Source: Adineta steineri (taxonomy: Eukaryota; Rotifera; Eurotatoria; Adinetida; Adinetidae). Taken from it: a DNA stretch of 64,000 bases. The position numbers and the translations under genes are program-made. The notes under the pieces were generated by a model. The model saw only the letters and a list, made by a program, of their open reading frames with translations. It did no database searches and was not told the origin of the DNA. Below are positions 54,953 to 64,000 of this stretch, piece by piece. The stretch is taken from assembly GCA_905250115.1 (NCBI GenBank), contig CAJNOI010000122.1, forward strand, positions 1 through 64,000, given 5' to 3'. The stretch's first letter is position 1; every line of letters starts with the position of its first letter.

Positions 54953-55063
54953 TCTTGAGGGTGTGGGTGAGGGTGGGTGTAGGCATGGGCATGAATACTC
55001 TTAGAATCAACCACACCCACACCTGCACCCACATCTATACTCATGCCCACACCCGCACCCTCA
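54953..55063. repeat. Telomere-like inverted repeat with long arms, 3' of the surface-protein gene
   Basis: CTTGAGGGTGTGGGTGAGGG, GGGTGTAGGCATGGGCATGA, spacer, then CACACCCACACCTGCACCCA and TCATGCCCACACCCGCACCC, TCAA. CATGGGCATGA pairs with TCATGCCCA, so the pairing extends beyond the hexamers. Confidence 0.92.
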
Positions 55064-56768
55064 ACAACACAATTCCCATTATTTAATTGAATAATGGACA
55101 TTTGTGTACCAATATCAACCTTTTAAGAAAACAATTTATAACGACCGTGAACGTTCCAGAATTCAGGATTAATCTCATATAATTCATTCCTTTTACGATG
55201 TTTTGAATGCTTATTTGACGATATAATGAAAAGTAAAATAACGAAGAAATAAATCGTATTGACGTTAAAAGAATAAGAGGAAAAAAAGGATTGACAGTTA
55301 TATATTATTTATGTAGGTGAAATAAATTTATTCATCATTATATTATTCACATGACTTCGATGAAAGAGAAAGAGTTAAGTTTCATATTGTTTTTATGTCA
55401 TAGCATGCATTGTTAATCTTATGCGTCATCGAATTACGAGTTTAACTCAGTCGAAATATGATTATTGTATACATATATATATAACAAATAATATTACTTT
55501 TTTTGTATTCTGTTTGATACACATGTCTACAATAAAATACATTGTTTGAAACGTACCTGTTTTCAATCATCGTTAATTGTCTATTATCTTATATTATTAC
55601 TCAACAATCTATTTACATTTTTGATATAAATAAAAGAATAGAATTGTTAGTTGTTAAGAAAACAAATATACGGATTGATCAATATTCATTATCAAACTCG
55701 ATTTTTCAATTATAACAACTTTAACATTGTATATCATTTTCGAAAGATATTAATAGACAAGATACTTGTTAAACACAAATGATTACAAGCTTTTTATTAT
55801 TCATTCGAAAAAAGTGTACATCGTATCGGATCGCATATTCGTTGAAAGAATTGAATGGGAATAAATTATTAGAAAGCAATTCTTACATCTTCATCAAACT
55901 GACACACAAGTGAATAATCGATCGAAGAACAGTTATTATGCGATTGTTGAATAGGATGTATTCTCTTTCACAGATGTTTATAGTATGTTCGATATAGAAC
56001 AAAGTATTCATAATAATTGTGCACTACTATATTCAACGTCGGTGTATTCATTTCGAAGCACATCAATTTCAAATCTCGATTGATTCAATCATACATTTAA
56101 ATGTAGCTCAGTGGTACTGCACGTACTCATTGTTATATGGCCTGGCGTTTTACCTTGTCTGAAACATCAATCTACTCAGGTTTGCGGTGTTACCTTATTT
56201 TATAAAGAAAAAAAAATAGAAAAAATGGAGTAATCTTCAATTTTTATAAAATAAAGCTAAGGTAAAGAATAAAGCATGACTTCTATAAACAAAAAAAACT
56301 AAATCATTGTCAAAGCAACAAGCAACGTCAATTAAAGAACGTATTATAATTTAGAAATATTTTTTTATCCAAAAAAGGTTTATACAAAATCAGTAAAGAG
56401 TCGAAAAATTTCATTCATAAAGTTTCATAATATTTATATAATTATTTTTTTTAATATAAAAATATATACTTAAAAATTAGTGCAAATGATAAAAACGTGG
56501 AGTTCATCTTTTATTTTGGATAGAACTTCGCTCAAATTAAAGTCCCATTTACTTTTATAATAAGACGTCATACAATTTTAGCAAAAGAGTATTAAAATTT
56601 TCAAATATTATCGAAAGGATTTAATGAAATAACTAATATGACATTAAAACAACTAATCAGCTAAAAAAAAAGTGCATTAGCATATTATTATTTTCTAATT
56701 GATAAGTAAACATTTGTAACATTAATTTATTTATTTTGTTGTCATCTACAAAGTCATTCTTTATTCTT

Positions 56769-56775
56769 TATAAAG
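56769..56775 (+). promoter_or_regulatory. Possible TATA box of the GPCR-like pseudogene
   Basis: TATAAAG about 40 bp before the ATG at 56813. Confidence 0.3.
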
Positions 56776-56812
56776 TAAAGGTAGACGAGCAATTCTAGTT
56801 GAGATTCCTATC

Positions 56813-57695
56813 ATGTCGTCCGAAATGGATTATATCAAAACATTAGTATCAGCACAAACATATTTATATCAATATGGTGCTACATTTTTGATCTGCATTG
56901 GTAGTATTGGTTGCATACAACGTTGTTAATCTCTATCAAATATGTGTAGTTCTGTCAGAACTAATGCTAACATACGGTTATAGCATTAGTACTGCGTCAT
57001 GGAGTAACAGTTTTTGTCGTTTTACTTATTTTAGCGGATATGTTGTTGATATTCTTAGTTCATTTTATTTGATTTTGGCCTCAACTGACCGAATGTTATG
57101 TACCTCACGAAATGCACGCATTCGTCTGTATAGTAATCGTCGTGTTGCATATACGTGTACTATCGTTGGTACAATATGTAGTATGTTATTTCACAGTCCT
57201 GCATTAGTTTTCGCCAAGATCATAGAAATTATACCGAATTATTATACCTGTTATTCGCCTTCTAACGGTTATTTAGCATTTATAAACTATTATGAATTAA
57301 TGAAAGTCATCCTCATACCTACACTTATGATTATCTGTGAAATATATACCATCAAGAACATGCAATCTTCACATCGTGCAAGAGTTAATCCTGTGTCAAA
57401 TACAGTGGGTACTGTTCTGAATCCTGGTCGTCCTAAAGATCTTCAACTGATCAAAATATTACTTGTCAATATTACTGTTTACATTATTTTCAATTTGGTG
57501 CCCGCAGTTATTTCTCTGTATCAACAAATCGTTCAATATCAAAGTAAAAGTTTAGCACAAAGTGAAATGAATTCGTTTTTAACGACTGTAAGCGATGTTG
57601 CCGGTTTTATTCCAATATGTATCAGTTGTTACATTAATTTAATCGTATCGAAAACATTCAGAAACGAAATCAAAAATGTGCTTTTGTGCAAATAA
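56813..57695 (+). pseudogene. Rhodopsin-like GPCR with broken first helix
   Basis: An ATG at 56813 opens a frame (MSSEMDYIKTLVSAQTYLYQ, then TFLICIGSIGC) that stops at 56927-56929. From about 56898 another frame carries LVAYNVVNLYQIC (TM2 onwards) through to the stop at 57693-57695. Between the start of TM1 and TM2 the usual approximately 25-35 residues (rest of TM1, first loop) are missing and the frame changes, with no room for an intron. The rest is intact: STDRM at the DRY position, TM5 and TM6, and CYINLIVSKTFRNEI at TM7/helix 8. Hence a recent deletion pseudogene, or a six-helix product if translated from an internal codon. AATAAA occurs at 57779. Family resemblance to the receptor at 49967 is evident at the C-terminus. 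Confidence 0.75.
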
Positions 57696-58153
57696 ACTAT
57701 TGTCTATGTTCGTAAACGTGAAATACACTTATGTTTTTCTTTCTTCTTACATTTTATGTATACATTTATCTTTTCATTAATAAAATTTTATCCTTGAGGA
57801 CATAGTTTGGCATAACGGTTCAGCATATTACAATTGCATTTTTCTTTGCATATAATTGGAATTTCTTTACATTCAACTTATTTTAGCACTGTATAAGGTT
57901 GGCTCATTTTCAATTGAACAGAGAAGTGTTACGAACATATAAGACAAAATTAGACATGTGATCTGATCTATATACATAAACAATAGTTTTAATATACGAT
58001 GAAATGGAAAGTTATAGAAATAATAATGAGTTAGATAGGATAGAATATAAATATAAAGAATTGCAAATAGATATACAGAATGTCTTGAAAGTCGACTGAG
58101 AAAATATTGTCGTAGAACGTCTTCATCTGTCAAAACTAATTCATTCTATTTTT

Positions 58154-58205
58154 TGTGTACTCAGAAAGTGAGTACACATATAGAATCGGTCAGTGTGTGT
58201 GTCGA
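58154..58205. repeat. GTACTC-type dispersed repeat, truncated copy 4
   Basis: TGTGTACTCAGAAAGTGAGT then ATAGAATCGGTCAGTGTGTG, matching the first about 45 bp of the copies in the LRR intron. It breaks off just before a C-rich telomere-like arm (CTCACACCCACATCCTCAG). Confidence 0.8.
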
Positions 58206-59372
58206 TATGGGCGACTGTTTTCTTAACTCACACCCACATCCTCAGGATAAAAAAGATGTTCTAAACAGTTAAACTATATACTAGGAGTACTTCTGTTCGA
58301 TAACCCCTGTTTGGACGTATAGATATGTCGACGGGACGCAAAGGGTTAAATCAAAGGATAAGAGATATAGCTGAAAAGTCATCTGAAGATATTTTATTTT
58401 ATAGCCTCAATTTCAAATTGATTTAAATCAAAATATAAGGCGTAGGAAATTTTTGAACTTAGACAATCATTATCGACCGATAAGTGAGAAAATAAAATTA
58501 AAAAAAATAACTGCATTATATTTATTTCTATATTATTGAATACATCTAGTAATCTGTATTCATTTTATAGAATTTATTTTCACTGAATGGTGGAATCATA
58601 ATCATTAGAATTATTTTAGAACTTCAATGACATCTTGTTGATAGAACACTAGGATATTGACGTCGAACGTTTTTCTTCGGAACAGTTGTAAGGCGTGCTT
58701 CCGTCTATTGCCAGGAAAAGCATGATATAAGAAATAAACACTCGAAGATCGGTGAAAAAAATTGAGTCGTATCTAACAACTGTCTTTGAAAATAATTTGT
58801 GTGTTTCTATGATATTGTTTAAATGAGTTTTGAAAAGTTAGTGAATAATATAATGATCTAATTGAGCAGAGGAATGCGTTCGCCTTGCTAGAATATGAGT
58901 ATAAAATCAACATTTTCTTGCCTCCCCGCTAGGAATCAACGATCAGTTCATGTCATAAGTCATTCACATCATCTCAAACTGTATTCATGAGTAAAAAACA
59001 CATCAAAATCAACGGTTTCATTCATTTTTCTTTTCTGATTCAAACGTATTTAAAATAATTGGAAAAGAGATTTTCTTGTTTTTCATCTGAAAAGTCTCAG
59101 TGTTAATAATATTTTTTGAATGTTCTCATGCAAACCAAACTACAGATACGTGAATCCAAAGCCGATTGAAATCGTAATAATCATAAACAACATAAACTAA
59201 AATATAATTTTCTGCTGTTTCTTTGTATATATGAATATAGTCTGAAATAATGTAAATAACTTCTGACACGAGTTTACTGCGTAATACTATTCAACAGACC
59301 ATCACTAAAATAAATTGCTGATTTTATTATATATTTTTGAACAAATCACATATATGCTTTTCTCAATTGGCT

Positions 59373-59431
59373 GAGTGGGTGTGAGTGGAGATACGAATTG
59401 TAATGATTAAAATTGACATCTACACTCACAA
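59373..59431. repeat. Telomere-like inverted repeat (hairpin)
   Basis: GAGTGGGTGTGAGTGGAGAT, spacer, ACATCTACACTCACAAG. Confidence 0.72.
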
Positions 59432-60499
59432 GATGGCAATGTCGCAATCATCTTTTCGTTTTCTATGGATTTTTAACGTTGTAACTTAAACATTATGATT
59501 TCATAATAAATTTTCCTTCGTTTCTTGAAGGTTTCTTTTCTGATTATCAAATGTTATACTATTTAAACATAGTCATGACTTTGTCCCCATAAAGAGCATT
59601 GTGAATTAAAATATTTGAACAATTGCAATACTAATCTACTTAATTTTCTCTCTCTTGTAAACAACATTAAAAAAAACAACTCTGTTTTAGTCGTTTCCAT
59701 GTCTATTGCGTCTTTCCCGTTTCTATATATTTTCATATTGCGAGAGAGAGAAAAAAAGAAACGGAATAGCAGAACAGGTGTGAAACGTAGTCTTGTAATA
59801 AAATGAGAGTCGTGCGTTATCAACATATCAATTTTTTTCATAAAGCTAAATGCAAGCTGGAGTGAATACAAATATTCATATTTTTTTAGAAAAACTTTTC
59901 TCCATTAAATTTTGTTTTTCTTCTATCAGTCTTTGGAGATTGCGCGACGATTGTAACTGAGAAACGACTTCTACATGATCTTTCGTTAAAGAATTGATTA
60001 CAATTTGGACTGATAAATATTCTGCATAGCTGTCTTTCCGATGTATCATGACATATAAAACGTGTCTAAATTATTTTATGAATTACTTTTTATTTATTCT
60101 AGATAGATTTCAATTACCGAACTCGTTCAAGTTATTCCAATATCGTAAAAATCAATTAATATTCGTCGTTGTCTCGAAGGTATGTAGTTTTATCTTAGAT
60201 TTATCGTATTTCGCCTTCTAATGTCTCTATATCCATCATCATCTGTTACAGTTCTAATCTGATTTGTACTTCAATCTCATTCCTTACAGTGCTTTGCGTA
60301 TTCCTTTAGTACAGATAAAAATTTGCGTAGAATTAAAAACCTAGCCGGTTTAGTAAAAATTCATTACATAGTTGTATCTTGTTTTCTTTGGAAGAATTCT
60401 GAAAATAGATTCATTAGATCGATCTTTTTCTTGCGTATTTCCACTCATTAGAAATACCATTTTTCATTATAATCATCAAATTTTTCCTTTTAAATCCTT

Positions 60500-60561
60500 A
60501 AGGATGTGTGTGTGTGTGAGTCTCTTCCTCACCCGCACCCACACCCACACCCCACCCTCAA
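60500..60561. repeat. Telomere-like inverted repeat, 5' of the tandem-module gene
   Basis: AAGGATGTGTGTGTGTGTGA, short spacer, then CTCACCCGCACCCACACCCA to CACCCTCAAAG. 138 bp upstream of the ATG at 60699. Confidence 0.82.
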
Positions 60562-60698
60562 AGCATGTTTTCTCTTACAATAGATTAAAGCAAGGCTTAC
60601 AATCGTTTCGAAACGTAGTGCTCGAAGTCAGCATTGCCGTACGGCCATATTGAAAGAGAACAAGTTCTTGAAAAATAATTGCAATATTCAGTTTTGTA

Positions 60699-63600
60699 AT
60701 GACGATTTGGAAGCGTCTTTATGTATCGCTCTGCAAGTTTAACTTGTACGAAATCGATAACTCTTTGATAGTCAATGATCAATTATTAGCAACTCGATTG
60801 TTTATTATTCTTCTGAATATCTCAGTTGTCATTGTCACTTTGTTTGTTACGTTGAGCATGCAAACACACGTCATAACTGTCACATTACCTTCGCTTAATG
60901 AATTTGAACATCTCACCGATGAGTATGCAAATATTCTCGTTTGCCCTTGTTCACAAACCAATATTCGCTATGATCAGTTTATGTTATTCGATCCACTTTA
61001 TCATCAAGTGTGTTCGAGTCAATTTATTTCTCAACAATTCATTTCAACACTATTCAACATAAATATGTCTCGATTTTCACCACTAGATTTTCGTCTGATG
61101 GCTATGTCTCAGTTTCAGATCTTAGCATCTCTGTGTCAAACAGCGACATGGACTATTAGTAATGATATCAATCAATTTCTAGCACAACAAATGGTTACCA
61201 GTCAAGCTGTGTCACGTGAAGTATTCGAGGCTCAAGTTGTAGCACTGATCGAACAAATGCAAACGACAACAGTAGCAAATGTGCAATACATCGATCAGCT
61301 GGTGTCCCAGATTATTGCCGGCAGTCAAATTATGTCAGCTTTGAATAACAATCGTTACCTCATCCAGAATCCGTTATTGTCGAGTTTCAGCATTAAACAC
61401 GGAGCCTATTTAGTTGGAAATTATGCTATCAGCAACGCCTCCAATCCAAGTTATATCTATTGCGATTGTACGTTCATGACAAACTGTACTTATCAAGCTG
61501 GTTACTACAACTATTCCATTCGTCCTCCACAGGGTGAGACCACTTTATATAAGCCCTCGCCACCACCTATATTTATCGTGCCTGGTATGCTAGTTGGGTG
61601 CCTGCCTCATGATTCAATACTTCAGTCAACACTGGAATGTTTTTATAATCGTTCATGTCTCGATCTCATTGGTATCTCGCAAACAACCATCCCACTCAAT
61701 GCGACTGCTCCATCTCGCTTTCGAGTCAATACAACCGTCAATGCTATGTTTGAGCAGCTTTTCGTTGAAACGTGGCAAAATTCGAGTAATTTCACTAGTT
61801 ACTACAATGCATGCCATCCGAAAACATGTTCCTACACCTATACACAACGTGGTAATTTTCTTTATGCAATGACGATGCTGCTTAGTCTCATCGGAGGTCT
61901 CACAACAATACTCGGTATTCTTGTTCCTCTTCTCGTACAATTCTTTCGTCGTCTACTAGTTAAATGCCGAGGTGATACAATTCCTACAATAGAAAATGAT
62001 GCTGCAGGTAAGACACTTTTTTATTTTTCCTGTTTTGATTCATTCTCACGAAATGATACTGAAGAATTGTCTGATTTATTCTATTTCTAAACAAGAAACT
62101 GTGAGAGTCTTGAATTGTTTTAGTGCCAAGCATCAGAGAACGCCTTCTCAACCTCATCCGTCGAGTTCGTCAACTAATCAGCACATTGAACGTGTTTGAA
62201 ACTTCCTTTTCTACCGTGAATCTGGGAATTCAAACAACGCGTCTCTATATTTTTCTAACATTAATGGGTGCATTCATTCTCTTCAGTTATTCAATGTTGA
62301 CTGTGACTACGATAAGTGTTACCATACAACAACCTTCTTCGGATACCTTCGAAAAACTGTACTCTCAGTATTCATCAACACTCGTATGTCCTTGTACTCG
62401 TTTTTTTGTAACCTATAGTGAGATAATGACTGTTACGCCTCATTTTCACCAGATCTGCTCAAGCGATTTTGTCCGTGATGATCGCTGGTTACTCTATTTT
62501 CAAGTAGTGTCATCAGTAAATACGGCACAAAATTCGAACGATGTCAGTTTTTTTGCTAGTGATTTTCGTGGAGGTTCCGGTTCTAGTCTATTTTATCTAT
62601 TGAAAACATTGTGTGGAACAGCCAAAACAACTGTTGTCAATGCCGCAGCTGTTTTCGGCGGTACAAAACTAGTAAATGTATATCCGATGTCTCATGTATT
62701 ATTCGAAAGGAAGACGATCGAATTAGCACTACAATTTCAACAAGAAACACAAGGTTCTTTTCTGATTCTGTTCTCTCAACTAAGCACGGCAATTCGAGAT
62801 AATCAATTCTACAACCCCGCAAGCGAGGTAGCTAGTTTAATCGTTACGTCCGATCGTATAAATGTTCAATTGCGTATACAAAACATATATCCTTCGAGTT
62901 CTAACTGCTCATGCGCTATATCCAGCAAATGCACTCGACCGCAAGGGTTCTATTGCAGTGCTAGCGCATGCCATACTCGCAACGCACAACCAAATATCAC
63001 TATGTCAGGTATGTTTTTGAGCTGTACATCTATAGACTCGTTGCTACTCTCAACATTTACCTGTCTCTATAACCAATCATGTATTCAACTTCTGCTCGAT
63101 TGGCGTTTATTTGACCTCAATGGAAAGATTGCGCCAATTGATCCACGTGGTGCCAACACTACAGCACTCGACCCAGATTTACCCAGTCGATTTTTACCCA
63201 GTTCCACATTTGAACCATTAGTACTGAATATGTTTATCGAAAACTGGACATTATCCAATAATTACAGCACCTACTATACAACCTGCAACCCTGATAGTTG
63301 CACATACACATACGATCAACGATATGCTCTTGTTACTGCCATTACGGTTCTCATCGGCTTATTAGGTGGGCTCAGTGTTGCACTACGATTGATTCTACCA
63401 CCTTGTGTAAAACTGGTTGTGGGTGTTTTTCATCGTTGTAAGAAAGTCGAAAGATTACGTAAGTTCATATATTTATATCTCAGTGTATCATACGTGAAAC
63501 AGATGTTTTTTCTAGTCTCTTACTCTTATAATAAGGGTAATTATCGTCATCTTGTTATTTGTAGAATTACAGTAGTTTCCAACTTCGATTATTACTGATC

Positions 63601-63937
63601 TTTAATATTGATCGATAGGAGTGTAGCAAATCCAAATCTATTTATTTAGAAACGAGCTATTACTGCAATTGTTGAAAAGATACAAGTAGTCCTTCGATAT
63701 TATGGCAGAAGAGCTTTCGTTGTGCAATAGTAAACGGCAGAAAATATGGTCTAGACTCCTTCCACTATATCGTTTAGTAATCAAAATCAGTTATTTTGGG
63801 TTATATGAATAAAAATGATGTAATCGACTCTAGGTCATACAAAAACTGACGGCACCCCATTTGACTTCAGTTTCCTTGAAAGTAATAACAACAATATTGT
63901 CCAATTATCAGCATACGAAGAAGCTGTTTTAAGTTAA
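60699..63937 (+). CDS. Tandem-module Cys-rich membrane protein (bdelloid family), probable 3 exons
   Basis: Exon 1 60699-62007, exon 2 62124-63458, probable exon 3 63834-63937; junctions are phase 1. Each of the first two exons encodes one approximately 440-residue module: an N-terminal membrane helix (LFIILLNISVVIVTLFVTL; LYIFLTLMGAFILFSYSML), a large extracellular part with conserved motifs, and a C-terminal helix with a Gly-Gly (SLIGGLTTILGILVPLL; GLLGGLSVALRLILPP). Shared motifs are LVCPC, HQVCSS/HQICSS, CFYNRSC/CLYNQSC and TCSYTY/SCTYTY. The family seems highly expanded in bdelloids; function unknown, fold perhaps channel- or receptor-like. The alternative is two separate genes, the second lacking a good ATG (its frame begins at a GTG in the splice acceptor), which favours fusion. 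Exon 3 adds DGTPFDFSFLE and ends SAYEEAVLS. Confidence 0.72.
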
Positions 63938-64000
63938 TAACACTTCTACAATCTTAGTGCAATCACCTCATGATTGTATTATCTCCTTCGATAAACAAAA
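63938..64000. other. 3' flank of the tandem-module gene
   Basis: Only 63 bases follow the predicted stop; nothing can be said. Confidence 0.5.

Larger units (their letters stand above)
54800..56812. other. Intergenic, about 2 kb
   Basis: Hairpin at 54953-55063. The rest is AT-rich. Around 56105-56120 TAGCTCAGTGG matches a Pol III A box, but I find no B box or tRNA fold. Confidence 0.65.
57696..60698. other. Intergenic, about 3 kb
   Basis: Contains a truncated GTACTC repeat (58154-58205), a lone C-rich arm (58225-58245), a hairpin at 59373-59431 and another at 60500-60561. Several short frames of 60-100 codons show no protein-like composition. Confidence 0.65.

Noticed and set aside
56100..56170. 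TAGCTCAGTGGTA, a tRNA-Ala-like A box
   Set aside because: There is no B box at a suitable distance and no cloverleaf can be drawn.
59563..59871. Overlapping frames of 63 and 102 codons on opposite strands
   Set aside because: Neither has protein-like composition or context; they are mutual shadows.

Overview
The window is AT-rich animal DNA with short (about 45-70 bp) GT-AG introns, and it reads as a bdelloid rotifer (Adineta/Rotaria-like). Three things point there: the gene families (F-box/LRR proteins, WWE-ADP-ribosyltransferases, divergent rhodopsin-like GPCRs, a two-pass Cys-rich membrane family), the density of small decayed transposons, and dispersed blocks of (TGTGGG)n, which as I recall is the telomeric hexamer of bdelloids. 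The assignment is by recognition only; no search was run.

Layout. 1-3764: 3' part of an RTE-clade LINE, broken by a frameshift at the catalytic YADD, sitting in an intron before the last exon of an unknown gene (3845-4198). 4922-6811 (-): single-exon F-box protein. 7987-8976 (-): membrane-anchored TylF-like methyltransferase. 9471-10243: hAT transposon fossil. 10699-11769 (+): arrestin-domain protein with PPEY. 12027-13192: foldback element. 13756-18556 (+): 21-exon F-box/LRR gene whose repeats are almost all exact 84-bp exons, one carrying an in-frame TGA. 19425-20600 (+): secreted cyclophilin-like protein in four exons. 22253-23314 (+): DEDD 3'-5' exonuclease with a C2HC finger. 24128-41120 (-): a complete VPS13A/C-type lipid-transfer gene with dozens of exons; its larger introns contain three small transposons with 8-bp target duplications and a tRNA-like remnant. 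42645-45532 (+): WWE plus ADP-ribosyltransferase protein. 48514-48847 (+): small unknown gene. 49967-50953 (+): GPCR. 52355-54799 (+): ten-exon surface protein with signal peptide, Thr-rich stalk and one membrane helix. 56813-57695 (+): GPCR with a broken first helix, probably a pseudogene. 60699-63937 (+): two tandem copies of a Cys-rich two-membrane-helix module, apparently spliced into one protein.

The most striking pattern is not a gene. More than 20 intergenic inverted repeats have the form (TGTGGG)n, a short variable spacer, then (CCCACA)n, often bounded by CTTGA/TCAAG. All keep the same polarity (G-rich arm first), the 17-kb VPS13 gene and the LRR gene contain none, and many lie within about 50-150 bp of a coding-region end. 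The geometry is that of two telomere ends joined together, but a conserved spacer shared by two copies and recurrent flanks point to a propagating hairpin family. These genes do not form a pathway: they are independent eukaryotic transcription units, and the shared hairpins near their ends are the only common architecture seen.
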